From the NCBI GenBank assembly GCA_029863645.1, contig JAOTVA010000007.1:1-64000 (forward strand): a stretch of DNA of 64,000 nt. Direction: 5' to 3'. This stretch comes from Gemmatimonadota bacterium (GTDB taxonomy: Bacteria; Gemmatimonadota; Gemmatimonadetes; Longimicrobiales; Gaopeijiaceae). Below, piece after piece: positions 34,845-44,186 of the stretch; position 1 is the first letter of the stretch, and each line of letters begins with the position of its first letter. The notes under the pieces were generated by a model, which was not told the origin of the DNA, did not search any database, and was given only the letters and a program-made list of their open reading frames with translations. The translations under genes and the position numbers were made by a program.

Positions 34845-35294
34845 CTATTTCAGATTGGAGTAGTTCGTGGAGCTCATCCAGTACGCTTGGATGGAGAGCG
34901 ACACGTCGTACTTCTCTCGCAGGACGGCCCAGTCCGGATCGGCAGCGAAGCCGGCCCACACCTCGTCACGATGCGCGCGGTCACGGTACGCCAACATCCA
35001 AACCAGCGTGTTGGGGTCGTCGAGACGCTGCCAAACCGCGATGACCTCGGCGCCGTGCTTCTCGAAGATGGCGACCTCCTGCTCGCGGAAGCGCTGGTGC
35101 AGCATGTTGATGTCGCCGCGCTCGTTGGACGCCGTGTACATGCGGAGCTCGAAGCAACGCGCGTCGGCCCCGACGTTGGCGGAAAGGTTCGCCGGCAACT
35201 GGCCGGCTGGGCCGCACGCATCAGGTGGGCGCTGCGCTTCGGCGGGGGCACTGAATGCGAGGCCCATGACCAGGGCGAGAATCAATCTCTTCAT
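34845..35294 (-). CDS. Secreted NIPSNAP family protein
   Basis: 149 residues from ATG 35294 (GAGGGGAT ribosome-binding site). A signal peptide (MKRLILALVMGLAFSAPAEAQ) is followed by one dimeric alpha/beta-barrel-type NIPSNAP domain: CFELRMYTAS at the start, NMLHQRFREQEVAIFEKHGAEVIAVWQRLDDPNTLVWMLAYRD, and WAVLREKYDVSLSIQAYWM. NIPSNAP proteins are poorly understood; the exported form is common in soil bacteria. It lies upstream of the MBL-fold gene on the same strand. Confidence 0.85.
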   Translation of the reverse strand: MKRLILALVMGLAFSAPAEAQRPPDACGPAGQLPANLSANVGADARCFELRMYTASNERGDINMLHQRFREQEVAIFEKHGAEVIAVWQRLDDPNTLVWMLAYRDRAHRDEVWAGFAADPDWAVLREKYDVSLSIQAYWMSSTNYSNLK

Positions 35295-35467
35295 GCCTAT
35301 CCCCTCTTGAGTTGGCTGCCGGCGCGCGGGGCGAACCGGGATGGCACGGTGGCGACCACCTTGTCGGCGGTCAAGAGGACGCGGTCTGGCGGGCGGGTAC
35401 ATGATCCAGGCAGGTTGGCGGGGAGTCTACGGGCCTCCGAGGGGGGCCAATCTAGCCGGAGGTGAGG

Positions 35468-36328
35468 ATGAGGTGTCTCGTCGTGATTCTTCTTGCCGCT
35501 CTGCCGGGCGCCGCGATGGCGCAGGGCTCAGACTGGACGAACCCGCGTGAGCCGTTCCAGATCGCCGACGATCTCTACTACGTCGGGACGGAAGGACTGG
35601 CGGCGTTCCTCTTCACCTCGGACCAAGGGCACCTGCTCATCGATGTGCCGCTCCAGGAGAATGTGCCGCAGGTGCTTGCCAGCATTCGAGCTCTGGGCTT
35701 CGACCCGGCGGACATTCGCATCCAGCTCGCCAGCCATGCTCACTTCGACCACGTCGGTGGACTAGCGGACATGCAGCAGGTGACCGGCGCCGACCTGGTC
35801 ATGAGTGCGGCCGATGCGGCGTTCGTCCGGCAAGGTCGAAACTTCGGCTTGAATGGCGGCTACCCCGCGGCTGATGTGGCGCGCACCGTCGGTCACCTCG
35901 AAACCGTCCGCCTGGGGGACATCGAGCTCACCGCTCATCTGACGCCGGGCCACACGCCGGGGTGCACGAGTTGGGGTGGTCGGGTCGAGATCGAAGGTCG
36001 CCCGTACGACTTCGTGTCGATCTGTAGCCTTTCCGTTTTGGGCAATTATCAGCTGGGCGGAGATGATCCGACTTATGCGGGCCAGGCGCGGGACTACTGC
36101 ACGAGCGTCGCGCATCTCGAGAGCCTCGAACCCGACATCTTTCTCGCTGCGCACGGAAGTTGGTTCGGGATCGACGACAAGATGGCCCGCCGCAGCGCGG
36201 GGGACGCTCGAGCGTTCGTCGAGCGGGGGATGTACCGCGACTACCTGGAACGTGCCCGGGCGTCCATTGAGGGTCGCCTGGAGCGGGAGGGCTTCGCGGG
36301 TGGCTGCGCGGGGTTGATGGGAGGGTAG
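35468..36328 (+). CDS. Subclass B3-type metallo-beta-lactamase
   Basis: 286 residues with a signal peptide (LLAALPGAAMAQG), thus periplasmic. Zinc ligands match subclass B3: His90, His92, Asp94 and His95 in SHAHFDHVGG; His162 in PGHTPGCTSW; and His229 in AHGSWF. The GHTPGCTSW block is characteristic of B3 enzymes rather than of general MBL-fold hydrolases. Predicted to open beta-lactams with two Zn2+, but related exported MBL enzymes with other activities exist, so resistance is not proven. The ATG at 35468 follows GGAGGTGAGG; a GTG 6 bases earlier is also possible. No regulator of the ampR type is adjacent. Confidence 0.85.
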   Translation: MRCLVVILLAALPGAAMAQGSDWTNPREPFQIADDLYYVGTEGLAAFLFTSDQGHLLIDVPLQENVPQVLASIRALGFDPADIRIQLASHAHFDHVGGLADMQQVTGADLVMSAADAAFVRQGRNFGLNGGYPAADVARTVGHLETVRLGDIELTAHLTPGHTPGCTSWGGRVEIEGRPYDFVSICSLSVLGNYQLGGDDPTYAGQARDYCTSVAHLESLEPDIFLAAHGSWFGIDDKMARRSAGDARAFVERGMYRDYLERARASIEGRLEREGFAGGCAGLMGG

Positions 36329-36364
36329 GGTCCCCGCCGGCCGGCGTGTGGCACGGCTCACTCA

Positions 36365-36402
36365 GGTGGCCCACATTGGGATAGGCATCCCAGTGACCCA
36401 CC
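36365..36402. promoter_or_regulatory. Extended inverted repeat in the CBS-gene leader
   Basis: CATTGGGAT (36374-36382) and ATCCCAGTG (36387-36395) pair at 8 of 9 positions around AGGC. Outer arms GGTGG/CCACC extend the hairpin. It lies 12-50 bp before the CBS gene ATG and 37 bp after the B3 enzyme stop, so it could be a terminator of the former gene or an operator. Confidence 0.4.
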
Positions 36403-36414
36403 CGGGAGGCAGCG

Positions 36415-36846
36415 ATGAACGTCGGGGATATTCTGCATTCGAAGGGGAGTGACGTCGTCACGATCGATGGGGCGAAGACCGTTCTCGACGCCGTGCAAGT
36501 GCTCGTGGAGCGCAATATCGGCTCCCTCGTCGTCGTCGAAGGTCAACGACTGACAGGCATCATCACGGAACGCGACATCCTGCGGGTGACATCGCGCGCG
36601 CCGGGGGAGCTTGGTGCGCTCGCTGTGGGTGAGGTGATGACCCAGGAGGTGATCACGTCGGGGCCGGGGGCCGAACTCTCGGCCGTCATGGACGTCATGT
36701 CGGAGAATAAGGTGCGCCACCTTCCGATCACGGAAGGCGATCGCCTCGTGGGCATCATCTCGATCGGCGACGTGGTGAACGCATGCCGAGTGTCGGCCGA
36801 AGAGGAGAACTCTCAGCTGCGGCAGTACATCCAGGGATCGGGCTGA
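36415..36846 (+). CDS. Two-CBS-domain protein
   Basis: 143 residues made of a CBS pair: first CBS about residues 8-62 (VTIDGAKTVLDAVQVLVERNIGSLVVVEGQRLTGIITERDILR), second about 70-130 (VGEVMTQEVITSGPGAELSAVMDVMSENKVRHLPITEGDRLVGIISIGDVV). Stand-alone CBS pairs bind adenosine nucleotides and sense energy state; the partner is unknown. GGGAGG precedes the ATG. The gene is alone between the B3 enzyme and the metal-efflux region. Confidence 0.93.
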   Translation: MNVGDILHSKGSDVVTIDGAKTVLDAVQVLVERNIGSLVVVEGQRLTGIITERDILRVTSRAPGELGALAVGEVMTQEVITSGPGAELSAVMDVMSENKVRHLPITEGDRLVGIISIGDVVNACRVSAEEENSQLRQYIQGSG

Positions 36847-36879
36847 GGAGGTCGTTCGACAGTTGGGGGGGTGAACGGT

Positions 36880-36908
36880 TTGACCTCCCTCCGCGTCTGC
36901 TTCATAAT
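36880..36908 (+). promoter_or_regulatory. Strong sigma-70 promoter giving a leaderless transcript
   Basis: TTGACC (36880-36885), 17-bp spacer, CATAAT (36903-36908). Transcription would begin about 7 bp after the -10, that is at or next to the ATG at 36915, leaving no 5' leader. Confidence 0.65.
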
Positions 36909-36914
36909 CACGAC

Positions 36915-37250
36915 ATGCGCGCGAGACCCCTCTTCCGAGTCCAGGCCCTCTTCCTGGTCGCGCTCGTAGGTGTGCTGGCCTCAGCACTGCCGTCCCACCA
37001 CCACGAGGGGTCCGACGTCGGGCCAGTTCTCGAAGATGCGGGTCATCACGGGCACGGTGTCCAGCTCATCGAGCAGGCCAATCGACTGACGGCGCAGACG
37101 TTCGCCGTGGCCCTGCCGACGCCTCACCCGGTCGAGATCGCCGCCGAGACGCCCACGCTCCAGCCGGTTTTCGTCACGGCTGTCGAGCCGGTCGCTCGGG
37201 GCCGACCGCCACCCTCCGATCGCCCGAGGGCCCCGCCCGTCTCCGTGTGA
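36915..37250 (+). CDS. Small exported His-rich protein heading an RND efflux operon
   Basis: 111 residues: a signal peptide (LFLVALVGVLASALP) then a His-rich mature N terminus (SHHHEGSD... AGHHGHGVQLIEQ) and a Pro-rich tail (PPPSDRPRAPPVSV). The His cluster is typical of periplasmic metal-binding peptides placed at the head of CzcCBA-type operons, similar to the DUF2946-like group. The ATG at 36915 lies directly at the predicted transcription start. The OMF gene follows about 105 bp later. Confidence 0.75.
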   Translation: MRARPLFRVQALFLVALVGVLASALPSHHHEGSDVGPVLEDAGHHGHGVQLIEQANRLTAQTFAVALPTPHPVEIAAETPTLQPVFVTAVEPVARGRPPPSDRPRAPPVSV

Positions 37251-37355
37251 TCGCCCGGCCGCCTCAGCGGCTGCGGCTCCACTAATCCATTCCTGAAAGC
37301 TTGCTTGGCAGCCGCATAGGCGGCAGTTGAGCCGAGCGTGTCCGGAGACGTCGTC

Positions 37356-38627
37356 GTGTTACGATCACGCATATCATTCATCGGCCTTGTTGCTGCCTTA
37401 TGTGCCGCACCGTTGGGTGCGCAGGAGGCGCGGGTCATAAGCCTCGATGACGCGCTCCGCATGTTCGCGGAAGACAACCTCGAGCTCCGCCTCACTCGGT
37501 CAAGGGCCGATCAGGCCGCTGGGCTCGCTCTTCAGGCCGGAGCGTTTCCGAATCCGTCGCTCGGCGCCACGCACGAACCGCTTTCGGGCGGCGGAAGCTC
37601 GTACTCGGAGACGTATCTGACGGCGAGCCAACGATTCGAGCTCTCGGGGTCGCGGGGCGCCAGGACCGAAGAGGGAGCTATGCGTCGCGATGCCGCGATT
37701 CAGCGTATACACGCCGATAGCGTTCGCTTGGCCTTCGATGTGAAGAGCGCGTACGTGCTGGCCCTGCACGCCCAGGATCGGCGCTCGGTCACGCAGCGCA
37801 TCACGGAGGTCTTTCGTGAGGCCACTCGCACCGCCTCGGAGCGCTACGAGGCCGGTGACATCTCCCGGTACGCGCGCAGCAGGATACGCGTGGAGCGCGC
37901 GCGCTACGAGACCCTTCTCGCAGACGCGGACATGGAGGTCGGCTCGGCGCAACGGACGCTGGCCCTCCTGGTCGCACCTGGTGGGGAGGACATCCGATTG
38001 GCCGCTGCTCCCTTGCCGACGCCCACGCCCCCACCGATTCCCAGCCGCGTGTTCGACCTCGCGGTCGTGGAGGAGCGGGCTGAGCTAGCCTCCGCCCGTG
38101 CTGAGGTGGACGCCGAGGTAGCGCGTGCCCGCCTGATGCGAGCCGAGCGGGTCCCGGACCTGACCGCCTCGGGCGGCTTCAAGCGCCAGTCCGACGGCCT
38201 TCGCGGGGTGTTCCTCGGGCTCTCGATTCCCGTTCCGTTCTTCGACCGCGGGGCTGGGGCAGTACAGGCCGCCGATGCCGGCCTGCTCGCAGCGGAAGAA
38301 CGCCTCATGCTGACAAGGCGCCAACTCCAGAACGATGTGCTGCAGGCGGTCGAGTCCTTCGAGACGCTCCAGCGGCGCTCCCAACTTCTCTCTGGGGAGG
38401 CGATGGGCGAGGCCGACGATCTCCTAGACATCGCGCTCGTCGCGTACGAGGAGGGCGAGATGGAGTTGCTCGAACTGCTCGATGCCGCGGCCGCTCTTCA
38501 TGGCGCGCGGACGGCCGAGTCCGGCCTTCAGACTGCTCTTTGGACCGCCTATTACGACCTAGAACGCGCGGTCGGCGGATTCGACGACGCCTCCGCGCAA
38601 TCAACGACTGATCCGGAGATCCGATGA
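37356..38627 (+). CDS. RND efflux outer-membrane factor (TolC/CzcC-like)
   Basis: About 423 residues: signal peptide (LVAALCAAPLGAQ) and two tandem OEP repeats forming a trimeric outer-membrane/periplasmic tunnel. Segments such as ISLDDALRMFAEDNLELRLTRSRADQAAGLALQAGAFPNPSLG and the second repeat ending LQTALWTAYYDLERAVGG are typical. The GTG at 37356, 8 bases after GGAG, is preferred; GTG 37338 is an alternative start. It overlaps the adaptor gene by 4 bp. Confidence 0.88.
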   Translation: MLRSRISFIGLVAALCAAPLGAQEARVISLDDALRMFAEDNLELRLTRSRADQAAGLALQAGAFPNPSLGATHEPLSGGGSSYSETYLTASQRFELSGSRGARTEEGAMRRDAAIQRIHADSVRLAFDVKSAYVLALHAQDRRSVTQRITEVFREATRTASERYEAGDISRYARSRIRVERARYETLLADADMEVGSAQRTLALLVAPGGEDIRLAAAPLPTPTPPPIPSRVFDLAVVEERAELASARAEVDAEVARARLMRAERVPDLTASGGFKRQSDGLRGVFLGLSIPVPFFDRGAGAVQAADAGLLAAEERLMLTRRQLQNDVLQAVESFETLQRRSQLLSGEAMGEADDLLDIALVAYEEGEMELLELLDAAAALHGARTAESGLQTALWTAYYDLERAVGGFDDASAQSTTDPEIR

Positions 38628-40132
38628 TGAACCGTAATCGACTTCACACACGGCTGACGACCACGTTGAGAACGGTGGCCAGCGTTGCGCTCGCTGCTTC
38701 ATGGGTCGCATGCGGAGTCGCCGAGGACGCCGCAGAGGCCCCGGAACTCGGCGCCGTCGTGGTCACGCAATGGGTCGACGCAACGGAGCTCTTCCTCGAG
38801 TACCCGTTCTTAGTCGCCGGGCAACAGACGGGCAATTGGGCGATTCACCTTACTGAGCGAGACGGCTTCGAGCCGATTCGCGCGGGCACGCTCCAGGTTC
38901 GCTTCACGGCGGAGGGAGCTGTTGCCGAGATGTTCACGGTGGATGCTCCGCTACGCGATGGAATCTTCCTGCTCGATCCGGTGATCGCGCGTCCGGGCAT
39001 CTACGAGGTCGAATTGATGCTCGAGAGCGACCAAGTAAACAGCCGCCACGTGGTGCCGAACGTCTTGGTCCACAGCAGTGGGGAAGAAGCCCTCGCATAC
39101 GAGCCTGCCGAGGAGCTAGCGGGCGTTTCGTTCCTCAAGGAACAACAGTGGGTCATCCCGTTCGCAGTTCACCCGGTCGAGGAGCATGCGGTCCAACGCA
39201 CGGTCCGCGCGCCGGGCGAGATCGTGCCGCCGGATGGCGCCCTCGTTCGGGTCAGCGCCCCGGTTCAGGGGATCGCTGAGGCCCGATCCAACCGGAGCGC
39301 GCCTTCGGTAGGCGACCGGGTGAGTGAGGGACAAGTGCTAGCAGTACTCTCTCCAACGAGCCAGGAGGGCGGATTCGCGCAGTCACGCGGGCAGGTCGAA
39401 CGACTGAGGCGGGAAGTCGAAAGGGACCAGACACTCTTTGACGCGGGAGCGATTCCGGCCAGGCGCCTCGAAGAGTCTCGACATGATCTGGAGATCGCTG
39501 AAGCCGAGCTGCTTGCGATAGGAGGCGGGACGGAGGGGTCGTACCAGCTCACGCTTCGCTCGCCTATGGCGGGCGTGATCGCCGAGCGCACCTTCGTGCC
39601 GGGTGGGCGTGTGGAAGCCGGAGAGTCGCTGTTCACGGTGGTCGACCCCTCGCGGGCCTGGGTGCGGGTGCAGGTATCCGCCGCGATAGCAGGAGAGTTA
39701 TCCCCAGGGGCCACCTCGCTCTTTACGATCGACAACTCCGAGGAGGTCTTCGACTCTCGGTTGAGATCGATCGGGAGCGTGATTAACCCTGCCACGCGCA
39801 CCGTTCCCGTGGTCTTCCAGGTGTCCGGAGGACAGGGTCCCTTCGCGTTCGGGACGTTCGTCCAGGCAACCGTCCCGACGGGTGAGTCAGTGACAGGAAT
39901 CGCGATCCCCAACGCCGCGATTCTGGATGAGAATGGAACGCCGGTCGCGTACGTCCAGGCCGGCGGCGAGACCTTCGAGCGGCGAATCCTCACCACCGGT
40001 GTCACGGATGGACGCCGAACCCACATCGTCGCTGGGCTCAGACCTGGCGACATGGTGGTCACCGTCGGTGCCTACCAGGTGCGGCTTGCCTCCCTGTCCG
40101 GCGGCGATTTCGCCGGCGGGCACGCCCACTAG
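38624..40132 (+). CDS. RND periplasmic adaptor (HlyD/CzcB-like), lipoprotein with extra N-terminal domain
   Basis: 502 residues, longer than usual adaptors. A lipobox (ASWVAC) is followed by about 150 residues of beta-rich sequence (residues 35-180, e.g. WAIHLTERDGFEPIRAGTLQVRFTAEGAVAEMF) that is not part of the standard adaptor. The usual modules follow: barrel-sandwich ( VSAPVQGIAEARSNRSAPSVGDRVSEGQVLAVLSP ), helical hairpin, beta-barrel and membrane-proximal domain. The C terminus ends GGHAH. The ATGATG start overlaps the previous stop. It connects the OMF to the pump encoded next. Confidence 0.87.
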   Translation: MMNRNRLHTRLTTTLRTVASVALAASWVACGVAEDAAEAPELGAVVVTQWVDATELFLEYPFLVAGQQTGNWAIHLTERDGFEPIRAGTLQVRFTAEGAVAEMFTVDAPLRDGIFLLDPVIARPGIYEVELMLESDQVNSRHVVPNVLVHSSGEEALAYEPAEELAGVSFLKEQQWVIPFAVHPVEEHAVQRTVRAPGEIVPPDGALVRVSAPVQGIAEARSNRSAPSVGDRVSEGQVLAVLSPTSQEGGFAQSRGQVERLRREVERDQTLFDAGAIPARRLEESRHDLEIAEAELLAIGGGTEGSYQLTLRSPMAGVIAERTFVPGGRVEAGESLFTVVDPSRAWVRVQVSAAIAGELSPGATSLFTIDNSEEVFDSRLRSIGSVINPATRTVPVVFQVSGGQGPFAFGTFVQATVPTGESVTGIAIPNAAILDENGTPVAYVQAGGETFERRILTTGVTDGRRTHIVAGLRPGDMVVTVGAYQVRLASLSGGDFAGGHAH

Positions 40133-40141
40133 AAGGGGTAC

Positions 40142-43100
40142 ATGATGCTAGACCGAGTGATTCGCTGGTCCATCGGTAACCAATTGCTAGTGGCAGTAGC
40201 TGCTCTGGTTCTTCTCATCGGTGGTACCGTCACGGCCCTTGGTATGCCTGTCGACGTGTTTCCTGACCTGACAGCACCAACCGTGACCGTCCTGACCGAG
40301 GCGCATGGCATGGCGCCCGAGGAGGTCGAGGCGCTGGTGACGTTCAGGATCGAGACGGCGGTGAACGGCGCAACAGGCGTACGCCGGGTGCGATCCTCCA
40401 CCTCGCAGGGCATCAGCATCGTGTGGGTCGAGTTCGATTGGGGCACGGATATCTTCCAGGCCCGCCAGATCGTGAACGAGAAGCTCCAGCTGGTGGCCGC
40501 GGGTTTGCCGCTGAGCGTCGGGACGCCGACTCTCGCGCCCATTTCGTCGATCATGGGCGAGATCATTCTGATCGCAGTGACGGGCGACGAGTCCGTGACA
40601 CCGATGGAAATGCGATCGATGGCCGACTGGACGCTGCGTAGACGCCTTCTCGCGATCCCGGGTGTGGCCCAGGTGATTCCCCTCGGCGGTGAGGTGCGCG
40701 AGTACCAGGTCCTCGTGGACCCCGATCGCCTGGTCGCGTTCGACGTCACGCTCGAGGATGTGGTCCGAGCAGCCGAGGGGTCGAATGTGAATGCGTCAGG
40801 GGGCGTGTTCATGGAACGCGGGCAAGAGTACCTGATTCGAGCCACGGGACGAGTGCAGTCAATCGACGACGTTCGGCTCACGGTCGTCGCCGCTCGCGAC
40901 GGGGCACCGATTACGATCGGGGACGTCGCGGATGTACGCATCGGACCCGCTACTCGGCTGGGAGATGGATCCGCGAATGCTTCGAGGGCGGTCATTTTGA
41001 CCCTCCTCAAGCAGCCGGGCACGAACACCCTCGAGCTGACGGATCGCATCGACGAAGAGCTCACCAGTATCGAGGCGACCCTCCCCGCAGGCATGACGAT
41101 TAATCGCGGCATTTTCCGGCAGGCGGACTTCATCCGGACTGCGGTACGAAACGTCATGGTAGCGCTCCGCGACGGAGCCATACTCGTAGTCGTGATCCTT
41201 TTCTTGTTCCTCTGGAGCGTCCGCACGACGTCCATCTCGGTGCTTGCGATTCCGCTCTCGCTCATCACGGCAGTGCTGGCGCTCAAGCTTCTGGACATCA
41301 CGATCAACACCATGACGCTGGGAGGCATGGCGATCGCGATCGGTGCGTTGGTGGATGACGCGGTGATCGTCGTGGAGAATGTCTTTCGACGCCTGCGGGA
41401 GAATCAGCACCGGCCCGAGAGCCAGCGTAGTTCTGTATCCGAGGTCGTATTCGACGCGTCCAAGGAGATCATGCGGAGTATTGTCGTGGCGACGCTGATC
41501 ATCATCGCCGTCTTCATTCCGCTCTTCTTCCTCTCCGGGGTGGAAGGTCGCATGCTCCGGCCTCTCGGGGTCGCCTATGTCGTTTCGATCCTGGCCTCAC
41601 TCGTCGTGGCGGTCACGGTCACGCCTGCGCTGTCCGCGTACCTGCTACCGCGCTCGAAAGCGCTGGAGACCGACGAGGAGAGTCTGGTCGTTCGCACCCT
41701 CAAGCGTTGGTACGGGGCGACGTTGATCCCGATCCTCAGGCGGCCAGCCATCGTAATGACAGGAGCCGCCTCCCTCGTGGTCTTGTCGCTGGTCGCGCTC
41801 CCATTTCTCGGCCGCTCGTTTCTGCCCGAGTTCCAAGAAGGATCGTTGGTCATCAGCGCGCTTACGGTACCGGGTACGTCGCTCGACGAGTCTGATGCGC
41901 TGGGTCGAAGGATCGAGCAGATCCTTCTGGCGCACCCGGCGGTGCTCGAGACAGCCCGGCGTACGGGCAGGGCAGAGCTGGATGAGCACGCTCAGGGAGT
42001 CAACGCGGCAGAAATCGACGCGCGGCTCGACATCGAGTCCTACGATTACGATCTCATTCTCGAAGAAATACGTGCTGACCTCGCTGCAGTACCGGGGACG
42101 CAGATCACCGTTGGTCAGCCCATCGGCCATCGGATCGACCACATGCTGTCAGGTACGCGCGCCAGCATCGCCGTCAACATCTTCGGACCCGACTTGTATG
42201 AACTCCGGCGGATCGCTCGCGCCATCGAGGCCGTCGCACAGGGCGTGGTGGGCACGGTGGACGTGGCCACGGAGCAGCAGGCAGATGTGCCGCAGATCCG
42301 CATCGACATGAACCGGCCCACCATGGCGCGCTACGGCGTGACGCCTGCGCTGCTCGCTGAGGCGGTCGATGTGGCGCTCGCGGGCGAGGCCGTTTCACAG
42401 ATACTGGAGGAGCAGAGGACCTACAACCTCGTGGTGAGGTTCTCGGAGGAACACCGAAAGAGCCTCGAGACTGTCCGGAACGCGCGCATCAACACCCCGG
42501 TGGGTGCCCAGGTCACGATCGGGACGCTTGCCGATGTGCGCTTCGATCTGGGTCCGAACTCGATTTCCAGGGAGGACGTCCAAAGAAAGATCGTGGTCCA
42601 GTCGAACGTGGCTGGACGGGACGTCGGAAGCGTGGTCCAAGATCTCCGCCAACAGGTCGCAGAAGCGGTCGACCTTCCCGCAGGATACTTCGTCGACTAC
42701 GGTGGGCAGTTCGAGTCCGCCGAGGAGGCGTCGCGCACGATTGGACTCATGAGCCTGCTTTCGGCAGCAGCCGTATTCCTGCTGCTTCTGGTCGAGTTCA
42801 ACTCCGTCCGACAGGCACTCCTCGTCATGGTGAACCTGCCGTTGGCGTTGGTCGGTGGGGTCTTCGCGGTGTGGCTCACGGGGGGCGTGTTGAACGTCGC
42901 GACGCTCGTGGGATTCATTACGCTGTTCGGGATCGCGATACGGAATGGGATTCTGATGGTGAGCCATTTCAACCACCTCCAGGCCGAGGGAGTCGCGCTC
43001 TACGACGCCGTAGTGAGGGGCTCGATGGAGCGACTGAGCCCGATCATGATGACTGCGCTCACGGCGGGGCTCGCCCTCTTGCCCCTCGCACTCTCGGGTG

Positions 43101-43225
43101 GGGAGCCTGGCAACGAGATTCAGAGCCCCATGGCGGTCGTCGTTCTCGGTGGACTGCTCACCTCACTGGCGCTGAACATGGTCGTCGTGCCCGTCCTCTA
43201 TCTCCGCCACGGGTCGGCGAGATGA
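40142..43225 (+). CDS. RND heavy-metal efflux pump (CzcA/HME-type)
   Basis: 1027 residues with 12 transmembrane helices and two large periplasmic loops. HME-RND blocks are present: MPVDVFPDLTAPTVTVLTEAHGMAPEEVEALVTFRIE and FDWGTDIFQARQIVNEKLQ. The helix-4 signature is GGMAIAIGALVDDAVIVVEN (about residues 395-415), which differs from both CzcA (DFGLIVDGAVVIVEN-like) and CusA, so the ion is not predictable. GSMERLSPIMMTALTAGLALLPLAL is the C-terminal block. The start lies 9 bp after the adaptor stop. The upstream His-rich protein argues for a divalent ion such as Zn, Co or Ni (inference). Confidence 0.9.
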   Translation: MMLDRVIRWSIGNQLLVAVAALVLLIGGTVTALGMPVDVFPDLTAPTVTVLTEAHGMAPEEVEALVTFRIETAVNGATGVRRVRSSTSQGISIVWVEFDWGTDIFQARQIVNEKLQLVAAGLPLSVGTPTLAPISSIMGEIILIAVTGDESVTPMEMRSMADWTLRRRLLAIPGVAQVIPLGGEVREYQVLVDPDRLVAFDVTLEDVVRAAEGSNVNASGGVFMERGQEYLIRATGRVQSIDDVRLTVVAARDGAPITIGDVADVRIGPATRLGDGSANASRAVILTLLKQPGTNTLELTDRIDEELTSIEATLPAGMTINRGIFRQADFIRTAVRNVMVALRDGAILVVVILFLFLWSVRTTSISVLAIPLSLITAVLALKLLDITINTMTLGGMAIAIGALVDDAVIVVENVFRRLRENQHRPESQRSSVSEVVFDASKEIMRSIVVATLIIIAVFIPLFFLSGVEGRMLRPLGVAYVVSILASLVVAVTVTPALSAYLLPRSKALETDEESLVVRTLKRWYGATLIPILRRPAIVMTGAASLVVLSLVALPFLGRSFLPEFQEGSLVISALTVPGTSLDESDALGRRIEQILLAHPAVLETARRTGRAELDEHAQGVNAAEIDARLDIESYDYDLILEEIRADLAAVPGTQITVGQPIGHRIDHMLSGTRASIAVNIFGPDLYELRRIARAIEAVAQGVVGTVDVATEQQADVPQIRIDMNRPTMARYGVTPALLAEAVDVALAGEAVSQILEEQRTYNLVVRFSEEHRKSLETVRNARINTPVGAQVTIGTLADVRFDLGPNSISREDVQRKIVVQSNVAGRDVGSVVQDLRQQVAEAVDLPAGYFVDYGGQFESAEEASRTIGLMSLLSAAAVFLLLLVEFNSVRQALLVMVNLPLALVGGVFAVWLTGGVLNVATLVGFITLFGIAIRNGILMVSHFNHLQAEGVALYDAVVRGSMERLSPIMMTALTAGLALLPLALSGGEPGNEIQSPMAVVVLGGLLTSLALNMVVVPVLYLRHGSAR

Positions 43226-43301
43226 GCTGGAACTGGGGGCTTGCACCCCATTCATGGCGGGCGGTCGCGATCCTCGTTCTAGCCAGCGACGCAGCGGTCC
43301 C

Positions 43302-44186
43302 TCAGCTGCAACGCTCGTTTTCTCCGCGCAGCATCCGCTGTCCGTTCACGAAGAGCCGGTCTTCGTCGTAGTCGTATTCGAGCGCCCATGTGCTTCGGCC
43401 GCCGCCCGACCAGTCTAGGTTCAGAGTCCCGCTCGCACCCGCGCCGGTTGCGGACCAGCGCCCGTTGCCCGCTCCTTGAACCGCTCCACTGGCTCCTCCA
43501 CCGAAGCCGCCGCTCTGGTCGTTGAAGTAGAAGGAGCCGTCGCTACAGAGCCAGAGCTCGGTCGACTCCGTGTAACCGGTCTGCGTATAGAAGCGAGCGA
43601 GATACCGGCCGCGCATGTAGGGCTCCCACTCGTCGCTCCCGCCGGCACCTTGCGCTATCGGATCGGTGACCCCGAGGCTCAGCGCGAGCTCCCGCATATC
43701 TTCGAGATGCGGCTCCGAAGCAGCAGGAGGGGACAGCAGGATGAACGCTACGGCCAAGCCACCCTGGGTGAGGCGAACATCGACGGTACCCACCATCTGA
43801 GTCGGCACGCCCGTGACGGTGTAGCCTGCGCTCAAATGTCCGGACGCGATCTGTCGGACCTCTCCGTCGGGTCTGAGCACAACGCCGTCACCGACGTCCA
43901 GTGGCTCGGCCATAAGTGCCCTGGCCTCCGCCTCCGTACCCTCTTCAGCAATGACGACCATGTAGCCACCCCCCGTCTCAGACTCCATCAGGAACGAGCT
44001 TCCGTCGGGTGATAACGCCCCACGCCACCCGCCCGGCAGAGTCAGAGCGAGCCCGAGCGAGGGTTCGCCGATCTGCTCGCCACCAGTGTAGATCCGCCCC
44101 GGCTGGATCTGCGCGCCCACGGGAGAAGCGGCGAGGATCAGGGCCACCACGAGAAGGGGTAGGCGACTCCTGCCTGCTACGATCAC
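43302..44186 (-). CDS. Exported protein, unknown function
   Basis: About 294 residues from GTG 44186 (GTG 44189 and TTG 44231 also possible). A signal peptide (LPLLVVALILAASPVGAQ) precedes a mature region. Its first half (LGLALTLPGGWRGALSPDGSSFLMES... YMVVIAEEG) looks like a lipid- or protein-binding module. The second half ends in Gly/Ser-rich beta sequence with a tyrosine-rich tail (WALEYDYDEDRLFVNGQRML). A LWLCSDGSFYFND segment recurs in Gemmatimonadota exported proteins but has no assigned role. It is convergent with the pump and divergent from the two-component system. Confidence 0.7.
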   Translation of the reverse strand: MIVAGRSRLPLLVVALILAASPVGAQIQPGRIYTGGEQIGEPSLGLALTLPGGWRGALSPDGSSFLMESETGGGYMVVIAEEGTEAEARALMAEPLDVGDGVVLRPDGEVRQIASGHLSAGYTVTGVPTQMVGTVDVRLTQGGLAVAFILLSPPAASEPHLEDMRELALSLGVTDPIAQGAGGSDEWEPYMRGRYLARFYTQTGYTESTELWLCSDGSFYFNDQSGGFGGGASGAVQGAGNGRWSATGAGASGTLNLDWSGGGRSTWALEYDYDEDRLFVNGQRMLRGENERCS

